Below are positions 36,201 through 48,200 of a stretch of DNA of 64,000 bases, in pieces; within the stretch, counting starts at the first letter, position 1, and every line of letters starts with the position of its first letter. The notes below the pieces were generated by a model. It made no database searches and had not been told where the DNA came from. It saw only the letters and a list, made by a program, of their open reading frames with translations. The DNA is from Symsagittifera roscoffensis (Eukaryota > Xenacoelomorpha > Acoela > Convolutidae). A program made the translations under genes and the position numbers. Where the stretch lies: NCBI RefSeq assembly GCF_963678635.1, contig NC_087066.1:3035633-3099632 (forward strand), given 5' to 3'.

Positions 36201-39200
36201 CCAGTGCCACTAGTATTGCTAGTAGTGCTTTATGGTACTAACTAGCCGCCACTAGAGCTATCCACCTATCCATGCACACTTCAAACGGAATTGTGAATTA
36301 GGCTGTGCTCTAAATAAATTGCATTTTTCTCTTTTTTGCTACTTCCACGAACTTATTATCTCGTGTAGTGTTGCTAGTCAGTGATGAGAGAGTGATACAT
36401 CATGCAACATGAAAGGATAAAAATGGAAATGCTATTTGATTTTTGAAGCTGCCGTCTTACGGGTTGGAGGCTCTTCCTCTAGCATAGCATGCTCAGCTAC
36501 CCTGCTGGTAGTATTTGTATCGATTCTGTTTTGATTGTGAACTCGATCATCGCTTCCGATTCTTCTCATTTACTTTTCAGTCAATAACTACAAACATTAA
36601 AAATCGAATTCTTTTCGAATTTATTATCACTGCAGTTTCGTTGCAGATTTCTGAGATTTCTGTATTTTGTCCCATTTATTCGTGACTGCTATATTTAATT
36701 CACCGCAAACTGCTGCAGCTGCTGTTTTTATGTTCTATTTAGTGTGAACCACAATTATGGTAAGTTGAGTTTTTCACATTTAGTTTACCAGCAACGTTTA
36801 TAAGGTTTACTTGTGTTCGTTCAATAGAAAATGAGGTGCGAAAAAGTATTTTAGATTTCTAAAAATGAGTCGTTGGCTGGAGTTGAAATTTGGGACACCA
36901 CAATTTGTTGCATATTTGTCGATTGTCATTAATGATTAGTGCAAAATTTTTACTAGTTTTTTTCTAAAATTCGTATTGCTTGAAAATGAGATTGTAATTG
37001 TTTTTTTCCAGCATCTTCAAGTTGCATCATTATTTCGCACCACGAGATTGAAAAGCGAATAAATGTTGTTTCATCATCGATGAAACCAATGTTTTTTGAG
37101 TTGCACATGTTTGCAAGGAAATAATAATAATTCTAATCCTCTTCGTTGAGTTTGTTTCTTTTGAGAGCTTTGCTTCTATGTTCAAGTCATTGTTCCTGGG
37201 GATCTGTACATACTAGCATGTTATACAAATTTTGACTCTTGTTGCGAGTCTTAAGTGCAATCTTTCTCTGGCTGTGAATTTATTGTTTTTTGTTTTAAAA
37301 GAGATAATTGAAACATTGCCAGCAGCCAAGTTCTGTTTGGAAAACATCCATGCTTAATATTTTTTTTAAAAAAAACAATCAATTGTGCTGAAATCGTTTT
37401 TAAAAAGAATATTTTTGTGTCAGTTAATTTGTTACCGAACTCTTTTTTATTTCGCTTACTTCTAAATCAACACTAAGCAAGTGTATCCGAGATGGTGCGA
37501 GGTAAGAATGACAACAGGATATCAAAAGGACCTTTTATCTAACAGTAAACGATCAAAGTTAGTTTTCACTTAAATAATTGGGAACTGTTTTCCTTCGATA
37601 ATAAAAGAAACAAGACTGCTCGTATCAGGGCGAAGCCCTGAATGTTCCGACCGCCTTTTAATGTTTATGGAGCAGTAATAGCATTTAAGAAATTAAATGA
37701 AATAAAACAAAATGAAAATTTTTTTTTCTAAAATTTGAATTTTTTAATGAAAATCATCCCCCCACACGCCATATTAAGTACAAAAGGATATATTTCGCTC
37801 CTTGTAACAAGTAAACCTCCACTTACGCATTAATAGCGAGAAATATATTGCTCGTTAATTGGCCATCATGGCAATCTTTAAACCCCCATAACTTGACAAA
37901 AATGACAGCAGCTGAGAAATATTTTTAAGTTTGAGGTAAAGACAATGCTTTACAGATGATATAAAAATGCGTCAAATAGGGCTAGTTGAAAAATCAGATA
38001 AAAAAAGTCGGGAGAAATAAAAAAAAAGGCATAAATACTTCGTCACTTTCTTTGAAATTCGGAACGTTAAAAATGGATTGCTCATTAATTTTTGCTATCA
38101 AGCGAAGAATTACAAATGTCATTGGCCCTTTGAAGCTCAAAGTTTTGATCATTTTTAGCTCATGAAATCTTATGGCGCCAAAGGTATCTTTAGAAACATT
38201 TTAGGATCAGCCAGCCAAAAATGGAAATCTTAAAATAATACTAAAGGTAGTCAGGGGTTCGAATCACTTGGGGGAGGGGTCGTCCGCATCTTCTTCCTAA
38301 ATGCGCTACTGTTTTTACATGTAATCAAGTTCCTCAGATATTCATCAGAATGACTGTCTTGAGAAAAAGCGTTTTGAACGTTTAGCTTTTTAGTCTTAAT
38401 TCGAGCGCGTAAAGCAAGCAAGTGTTATAATATAATAGGACAAAAGACTTTTTTGAAGCCCTGAAAAGCTTCGTTTGCCCCTGGAAAATTTCTGTTCGAA
38501 GCTTAAATCAGTGTTTCATCGGAATCAAAAATAAATAAACTTCATTTGTTTTCTTTTTTTTTTGGTCTGGTTTTCTATGGCATTTTTGATTATGCGTAAA
38601 TTACTAATGTTCAAAGCCTGGGTCTAATTCCTCTTTTCAAGCCACATACAAGAAACGACCCAAACTTTAAAATAACAGTTTGTATGTTTTTGAGCTTTTA
38701 TCAATGTGGTCTGAACTGTATGCACTACATAACTTGCAACGGGCTGCTCTTGTATTTCAGAAGTCAAAATTTTCACTTAATTTCAGTGTAAACTAGATAT
38801 TTTTTTTCGCGGTTTGACTTTGTTCTTGAAGTTTAGTTCATTCCCTTTGTTAAAAAAAGCAAACTTTACTATCAAACAGCAAAAGTTTTAAAATCTTATA
38901 AAAAACTTGATCGACTTCTAATTTCGAAATGAAATTTAAATTTTTAGATTCCCCAGCGGATTTTCATTTTCCCCAGCGGAATAAAATTTTTAACTATTGA
39001 TCCAGTTTTCTCTTTTAAATTCGAAAGCTGAAGTTTTTTTTTTAAAAAGCAAGTCAGTTTTTTTGTTTCCGTGCGTACGCTTGATCTTTTCTAACGGTCT
39101 GTTAGGCATGTTTTTAATAGCAACTGTTTTGTGTGATATTTATTACGCCCCAAAAACTTGACCAGAAATTACTACAGCTATTTTTTGAGAAGTTCAAACT

Positions 39201-42200
39201 GCTGCCGGAAAAAACGTGATTGACTTCTTGCTTGAAAAATAGAATTTAATTTTAAGTACTATTGGAGGAATGTAGATTAACTTTTGATTCAGTTTTTCTC
39301 CAATTGAGCGATATATTTTTGACTTGAAAGCCGAAAAGTTGGCTTTTGTTGCAATACTTTGTTGGATTGAAAGGTGACAATTGGTCAATATGCTGGACTA
39401 ATTATGCGCTTATTTATGGATTTTTGTATTATACTCAACGCGGAATTGCGCGTGCGCGTAGGTAAGACCAAATTTCCACGTTTTCAAAGAATCGTTCCGG
39501 CCAGAAAAAATATTTTTCAATACTTGCTTTGAGTTTACCCACAAAGCGATTAAAGTTATTTGATCCAATGTCTGTCATGGGAATACTTTGTGCGACATGG
39601 CATAGCAAAACCGGCTACACGTGTTACTGTACGCTGACATTTTTGACATCACTTATGGCGAACTATTGTATGTTGTGTTTTTCAAGTATACCCTGAATAA
39701 CAGTAGTTTAAGTAATGTCTTGTAAGTTTAATGTCTTGTAGATCTCTTGTCTTTTGTTATTTATGCAAGTGGACAAGTAAACTGAATTATTCTGAGCACT
39801 TCGTCCAAGTGTGCGATGGTCACAATAGTTTCTAAGAGTCTGAGATCGAAGGCCTAGATTTTCATCCTTTTGACAACTTTGATTTTGGTTCAATTATTGA
39901 ATTTCGCGTTTAAAGAATTATATGTATAAATGAACAAACTGGGCCAAATAACAGTGACGCCTCTTAGAGTACTTTTGAGGGCATCAAACAAAGTCGAGAT
40001 TCAGATTTCAACACCGATTTGAACCCTACAGAAGATGGCTGGGCTATTTTAAATTCGACTCCACTGTATTATGCGAGCATAGTTGGGGCGCTTTAGCACT
40101 TTGATGCAGTGAAATTGTGTCAGTTTTGAGCAAACTTTGAGCTCCCAGATGATGTATGTTTAATAACTTTGGTCAAACAAGATTTGGCCCGATTTTGCGA
40201 TCCCATCTAGTATGTAGTACGGTGCTGCTACTATTAAACCTATATAGCCTAGGAATGGGAATGCCAAATGTTAAATTGTTTGAACCAACTTCGCTCTAGC
40301 TCTCAAAATATATCTCACATTTGGATCGAGCTAACATTTGCAATTGTTATTACACTGAATGAAAAATTCTGATTCAACTTGGCTTTAATTGACTTCGTGT
40401 TAGTTTATTATTGTTACTATGGCGCCATCATTTTAGTTCACGTCCAAATCGTGCTAAGATTTTAAATCGCCGGCTTCTGTTTTGGTGAACTAACTCAAGA
40501 CCACAATTCTACCTCAGTGGCCAAAGAGGGTAAACGTAATTTCTTACTTCAAGCTTCATACCTCGCTTAGTCTTCGTTCATAACCTCGCGAAAATTTCGC
40601 ACTTTTAAACGCAGTGCAAATCCCAATTGGTTTTTCACGAATTTTTTGTGTGATTTAATAATTGATAATAATAATAATTGTTTTCAAGCGATATCGTTAT
40701 AGAGAATGATGCAAATATTTGAAGTTTTCCTACAAAAGCATCAATTGAGAAAGTTATGACGTTAGAAAGTTGTCTAGTATATTTTCAGATTTGATTTTGT
40801 GCTGTAAATAATGTAATCGCCCAGTGGTTACTATTTCTTGGTAGTTTACGGCCTGGAATTTTTGACAGTTAGGTTTTCGTTTCTTTTCAAGAAAGAACAT
40901 TTAGCTCAAGTGTATTTATCAATTTGAACGTGTTCTTTCTCTGTTATAGGCACTATTGGGTGCGTGAAAACTTCTCAGAAAGTGCAGTGAGTGGCACTAC
41001 AGCAGCAGACCACGGCATATCAAGACACCCTCCTCTAAGCGCTCCTTCTCTGTTCGACCCAAAATCAGCCGCCGCCGCCGCGTCTTCGCCAATCAACAAC
41101 CCCCAGCAGAACAAGTTCGCCCCCTTCACAAACCACACAACTGAGGCACAATCTCGTAAATTCTCAACACCTCACATAACCTCACTCTTCCCCGCTTTGA
41201 CCCCCACCGAAGCCCAGAGGAACCCTTTGTCGAACACTTTGAACGAATCGCAGCAGAACCAAGCATCGCGAAGATTCAGTACAGGGGACTGTTTTAAAGA
41301 TTTAGTAACAAGCTTGTACAGTGGCCAAACTAATATTACACAGCCTATTGTCGCAAACAGTAATGGGCATTTAAACTGGCAACAGAGTCAAAACGACCAA
41401 CAGAAATTACTGTCGTCCAATTTCGCAAACCCACTTAACTCGAAAAACGCTTTAAACTCATTTCCTGAACTGCCACAGTGTTCAACTGCAGAGTCAAAAC
41501 CTAGTAGTTTTCTCTCACAACTTAAAGACCCGAAGAGACTTCGAGCGATAGAGGAGAAGCAGAACTTCTTGGCGAAGCAGCACTTGAACGACTTAGCCGA
41601 GAGTAGTGTGCAGGCTTCTTGTGTCGAAACAGAGGAGGTTTTGGAAAAGTTTTTCCGCACTCCTCTAGCTTTCAATCGCAGTCCGCCTGGATCTGTCCTC
41701 GATAAACCCTATTTACGCTCGGAAGGATTAGGCGACGATTTTTCCAATTTCGGTTCCTGGGATTTTCAAAACCGAAACGAAATCCCGCTTAGAATATTTG
41801 TAGGAAACGAAGGATCGGAGATCAGCAATGCGAGTTTTCTAAATAACAACAACGTCACTCCTAGAAGTGGTGAATGCTCTAGGCTGTTGAAGCTAATTAC
41901 AGATAAAAACTCGGGGGGATCCAACTTAAATTCACCGATTGGGAAAAGCTACGAAGGAACACCTCATATAAAGCAAGAACCGCTGTCCAACTATGAGAGC
42001 CAAAGTTGCCACCGCAGTCCCTATTCGAACTCCACGCAGATTATGTTAAGTCTGCTCGACCAGAAAAGGTCAAAATTAGCTCCAAAAGTGGCACCGCTTC
42101 AAATAGCACCTTTTCGAAGCCTGAACGCGGCGGAGAACGAGCAGATCTCAGATGACGTAATACTTAGTCCAGACTACGCAATCCAGCAGGGCTTTCCAGA

Positions 42201-45200
42201 CAATTTACGTAATAATAGACCAATGACGTTGCTCCAAAGTGGAATGAATTGTTTCAATGGCGCTGGCATGGTCCAAGTGGCGTCCGGGTCCCCGAGCCAG
42301 ATGGGGATGAACTCCATGGTACCCAGAGTGGTCAATGAGAACTCCCTGATGAAGATGGAAGGGGGACACCACGGAGGTGGAGGGTACCCATCCCCAGGAA
42401 ATAACGCGTCTCCAGGGGTGACCAAAAAACGAAGTCGTCTGCCGTCACATGGTGATTATAGCTCTAACAAATTCTGTACTTTTATTGGTATTAATTATTT
42501 ACTAAAATGTTTTTTTTTCTAGCTTTTCGAAAGTTTCTGCATTTTGTCTTCTGTTAATTTATTGTAGACTGTGAATGGTAATAAGCAGGTGCTATAAGCA
42601 AACACTAGAAGACAACTTCATATCTTGTTTTAAGATGATGTATCAACAAATTAAATGATAGATATGAACCGCTCTTGTGACCCTTGTTAAGAGAATATGC
42701 AATTTAGGGGTTGTTTTTTGGACTGGGATGTTGTCTCGCCATTACGCAGCTAGGACAGATTTTGGTGGGCCTCGAATCATCTACCTTTCGTCAGTGATAC
42801 TTAGCGCCTTCACTGTCGCTCCCCTTTTTGGACCATGATACAACTAATAAGTAATTAGATGTTAAACGTCGACTGAAATATTTCTCAGGTCCTCACGCGA
42901 AGCGACAGAGCATGGACCACGGTCTGTCGCCTATGGACAACAACAACAGAATTATGGGCATGAACTCAACGCATAACGACAACCAAAACTTGAACTCTTC
43001 TACCTCACACAGACAGAATGAGAAGAGAGGAGACTCTTCCAGCAGTCCCTCTTCTGGCCTGGACAGTGACAAGAACCAGAATCGCCCTCATTGCCAGGCG
43101 TCTGCAGATTACATGGAGGACTTGGGCTTCTCATTTCCTCAATTGGGAGAAGGTAATTAAGAGTAGCAAGTTAGAGTAGTGTGAAAAGCACATAGCACTT
43201 GATCTTGAAACAGTTATAATGCAACACTTCACTCCAACGGCTTCTTTTTTTATAACTATACTTCAAAAATATCTATTCTCACCAAAATTTATCCATCAAC
43301 GCAAGTTACCCATCTGGAATTAATGTCATTGTTTGAGTACACATTATATTCTGCTAATTTCCTGTCTTGGTTAGTCGCATCACACATTTTTTTACGATGG
43401 CTAGCCTCTACTACACATTTGAATAGTCAGACTGCTTTACATGTAATCAAATTACATGTACGCATTTATGACATAAAGGCGTGTTCAACTTCAAAAGAGG
43501 AGATAGGACAGCTACCCGAAATCTTTTGGGGAAATTCAAAATGCGCTTGGTGCAAATGTCCGAGCTAAAATGCCGGAAACACATGAAGACCACGCGAGCC
43601 GCCCAAAAAATTTTAACACCTTAGATTCTAAAAAAAATCTTCAAGACACTTAACACAAATAAATTAAGAAAAAAAATGTAATTGAATCATTACCCCGAAG
43701 CATTGCTTAAAAACATATTCATGAATTTAACAAGGATCCGACCACATTGATAAGAAAACTTCAAAAATCACCCTTTTCTTTTTTTAAATTTGTCTTTTGT
43801 GCGTTGGTGTTGTGATGAAATGAACAAAGTTAAAGCTAATAACATCAGTAAAACAAGGATAGCAGCTTGCTGTGCAAGTAGCACAGATTGTTCCGACCAT
43901 AGTCCTAAAAATTACAACAAAAAATTATTTTAAAATTGTGTCGTTTTTTCGGCGTAGTGTGGTAAAAAAAGAGCTGAACAAGAAACTAGATATTAGGCAT
44001 ATTCGACAGTCATTGTAAAATAAGCAAATAAAATAATTTTCAGTTTTTTGAATTTTTGTAGTTTCTGATTCCAAAAAGGCGCTAAAATACTGAAAAAAAA
44101 ACTAAAGCTACTCGAGTAAAAGTAAATTTTTACGCTTTAAATTAAACTTTTTTAAGCTTTTTAGGCACTAAATAAAGCAATTGTAAGCCTGCCCGTTCCC
44201 TTCATTCGCTCGAATTAAGATGAAAAACCAAAAATTCCAAACAGGTTTTTCTCGAAACAGGGAAAAAAACAGTAGAAAAAAATACGAACACACCCGTATA
44301 CAAAGTTCCTCTGCATTTTTCAAATAGTCGAAACAATAATCAGATTAGACAACAGTTTTCTTCGGAGAAGGAAAATAACAAAAATGTTAATAAATGAAAA
44401 TGAAAATAAAAGAATGATATGAGTTCTTGATATGATCAGATAACTTTACGAACGCGTAGAGCGTTTGTGAGTTAGCTATAATCTGCTACAGTCTGCGGGA
44501 GTTGTGTAGGAAACGTGAATTAAAAAAATTTTCGGAGAAATTTTCAAGTCTTTTTTAATGCCAATTTTTTCGCAGATTTTCTAAAATTTATTGCCAAGAA
44601 GGCTCTAAATGAAGCTCCAAAAACTCTCTTCAAGTAGCTAAATAAATAGTTTTTTTTGTTATTATAGCATCTATAATCGCCTAAATTTGGGCTCGAAATT
44701 AGTCTAGAACCCAAAAATTTCAAAGTGTTTTTTTTTCGACACAGAAAATTTTTTTAGTGTCTGTTGATCGGGACTGAAAGGGCTTCAATATGATATGTAT
44801 CTTAGCTTATACTAATAATTATGTTTCCACGATTTTGCATAGAAAAGAACTAAAACATCCGAACACAAGTTTTTCAGTTCATGCCTTCCTTGTAAAACGT
44901 CTCTCGCCTTTGCTTTATATTTATCTATAGATATATAGAGTCTTAAGCGAATGCAATTCTACTCCTGAAAACATTTTCTAAGCACCATTATTTTTTGTAT
45001 TTATGGTTTTTGGTACAAAAGAAGATTATTTAAAAAGTACTCGTAGCATATTTGATACAAGGATAGCCGGTTGTTTTGCTAGTGGCACAGAATGATTTGA
45101 GCAGATCCATAGAAAAATAGAATTTTTTCTTTAAATTTAACTATCGTTTTTCGTGCGTGATGTGATGAGAGAACTATACAAACGCGTAAAAAATTTGGAT

Positions 45201-48200
45201 TCAGCATGATCGAAATTTGTTGTCTTCGAAAAATAAATATCTTACAAAAAAAAACAGAAGTCTTTTCTGTTTTTAACACAATATTTTTTAAAAACTTTTA
45301 ATTGCCAAGAAAGCGCTAAATAAAGTCCTTAGCTAGTTTTACTTTTGGTTAAATCGAGTGTTTTTTTAGATGAAATGACCAATAGTATATCGAACGTAAC
45401 TCGATTGCTTTACTCGCTCGAAATTAGACTGAAGCTCAAAATTTTCAAATACAAAATTTTCGATGTGGTTCACTGAAATGTCGTTTCTCGACACTGAAAT
45501 TTCCTAATGTTGTGCGAATCATGACTGAAAGGGCTATATTACTCGAACCATTCTGATGATTATTTATGGTTCCTGATTTCCTCCCCATTTTCAATTGTCG
45601 AAACAAAAGCCAGTGATTTAAATAGCAAATATTTCTCAAAATTTATTCCTATTACTTGAGCCACTTTACTTGAGAACTTGTTGATTCTGCAGCATAGTTC
45701 TGAAAGTATTATCAGTTAAAATGTGTAAATAGTTGTCAGTTTTTCTAGTTTCATTTGTATCTCCCTTTTCTAAAATAAGAAATTAATTTTTGTCGACATT
45801 ATTGCCGAAAGCAATGCGTTTTGATTACGTGGATCTCGATTAGTTTTCGAGTTGAACTTTGTCAAGAGTTTGATTGATTGAGGTCTCTTAATGTTGATGT
45901 TATTTCCGGTACAAATAATGCTTGTATCATCAGAGAATTGAATCAACTCAACAGTCGTACCTATTTCATATATGAAATCGTAAACGCAGAAGATAAAAGT
46001 ATGTGGACCTAAAACGCCCTGTTTAAAACTGTATTTTGACCCCAACTAAAAGTAAAATTTTGATTATAAACGCCTAAAAAACCCTGTTGCTCCGAAAAAC
46101 CATGTTGAAGAAGTTTGCGACGCTAATTTAGTGTATCATATTTAATTAAACTATTGTTTTTCAGGCGACGACATTGACGAGATGATTCAAAACTTGCCAA
46201 TCGACGATGATTTCCTGAATGACCTGCAGATGTCACGAAACGACATCCCTACCCCGCCCTCGGGACAATCTGGCGATTCGTGTGCCACCTTCCCTGGTAA
46301 ATTGCTGCAACTGTCATTGTAGTTTTGTGTCCTGAAAACCAGAAGTTGTTGAACATGTACAATCAGGAGTAGTTTGATTTCATTTCATGAGATTCATTTA
46401 TGATTTGATTCAATTAGCATGTAATATTGTCGGATCATGGTAATTCAGATTCAAGGTAACTGGAGGCTTAATGGCTCGATATCTTGTCATGTGAAATTGG
46501 CACGTGAACAACCCTTAACCCGCCCTTGAATCGAACAGGACCAAAATGAACACAATTCGAAATATATAATCGAAGACAGTTTACAAAGTCGTTTAGAATT
46601 TGCAATATAATCGAACTTAGGTTGAGCAATAGAGAAATACTAGTGATTTAAGTTATAAATATGAGAATGAATAAATATCAAATGGTTAAAGTGATTCTAT
46701 TAAGACTCTTCAATACAAATAGGACACTTGAACCTTAGAAGATTGATAAAATGATCGCACAAAAGATCATTCAGGGTTTTTCGCATTAAAGTCTTGCCTA
46801 GTAAATTATGATGCGTGAAAAAACCTTCCGTGGTGGGCTGTATTTTTGTTACGAGTCGGTCCGGGGCTCTTTTGGGAAAGAGCGGGTTTCAATGAATGAT
46901 GTATTGATGCTTTCTGATTTGATTAATTTTATCAAAAAAGCATCAATCACAAATTGTTTGAAACTCAAACAGCTTTAGCGACACTTTTTTTGCTGTTAAT
47001 TTCGAAAGTTGAATTTTTTGAAACAACAATTAAGTTTTTTTTTCTATTTCTTTGCATTCATTATTCTTTTCCGTGTCAGTGGCTATGTTTTCATGAAACA
47101 ATCTACTATTAAGGGACTATACCTTTAAATGTGTGTTGTTTATATGGCAGTTGAATCTGAACTCATTGTAGGTGAATTTGGCAATCTTTCCGACATGAAA
47201 ATACAGACCATAGAATCTCGGATGTTCATGTGTAGGTACATCGGACGAAGGCCGCAGCTCGGGGGGCAAGAGTTCCCCCAGTGAACACAATTCTATCTCG
47301 GGAGGGGGAGGAGGAGGAGGGAGCGAGAGGGGTGCTGCTAAGTGCACTGGCGCCCGGAGTAATCTGACGACTGAGGTGCTTCTGGGCAAACAACATGGTG
47401 CTAACTTGAAGACAAGTGACGGAGGGTCCACTAGTTAGTATTTAAACTAGGTTAAAGCAGCTCACTTCTGTTTTTTCAAGGCAATTTCTTTCAATCTTCG
47501 TTGCTAAAAGAATGGCAACATCCACTACCGAACAGCAAAAGTGTTAGGGTCATGAAAACTGCAATCGACTTCTAGTTTTGGTAGTAAATTTCAGTTTCCA
47601 AAACTCCAATTTTCAGATTCCTAATCTACAGGTTGGAGATTAAAATCCGCGACATTTGAAATAGTCTTATTTTTATATAGTATATATTGTATAGCATTGG
47701 CGATTTGATAGCAACTGTAGCAGCTTTATTGGTAGCTAGCATTAGTCCATTTTCAAGCGATCGTGGCGTAGATGCGAGGACGTGGACTCCCAATCTCTTG
47801 GTTGGAGTTTTGATATCTGCACATTGCAAAAGTTGTTCTTCAAGGCTCACTTTTTACCTTTTATTTTTCTGTTTCATTCTTTGTTCTTGCTTCCTAGAAT
47901 TTTTCAAACCCTTTTCTCATTTGTATTTGTAACTGTATCTTGTAAAATTTCCATTATAGAATTTTTCTAAATCTTTGTTTTTAGTGAGATTTTAGAAATG
48001 CATAATTTATACAATTTTGTTGTATACATTCCAATCTATTACTTAAAATTTAGTGTGGTTGCCTTAAGTTAAATTACTACATGCAAAATTCGTCACCTAC
48101 AAGTTTGTGCTCTTGTGCATTTTAGAGACCCCTTGTGCACTCAAAAGTCCTCTTTCTCGCTTCTATTTGCGAACTTGCAGCTTCGCCTCTACGTGAAACA

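Larger units (their letters stand above)
20049..40949 (+). other. intron 4 (20.9 kb) of the coactivator gene
   Basis: GTCAGT donor and TTATAG acceptor. It holds SINEs, family A units, a Helitron end with tandem arrays, a deleted hAT element and family C repeats, all listed separately. I found no further exon that fits the flanking phases. Confidence 0.6.
43153..46164 (+). other. intron 6 (3.0 kb) filled by family A units and a LINE relic
   Basis: GTAATT donor and TTTTTCAG acceptor. Contains two minus-oriented family A units, part of a third, and the reverse-transcriptase relic. The frame at 43323-43568 is not supported as an exon. Confidence 0.55.

Noticed and set aside
43323-43568. 81-codon plus-strand frame in intron 6
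   Set aside because: Does not fit the phases of exons 6 and 7 and has no domain.
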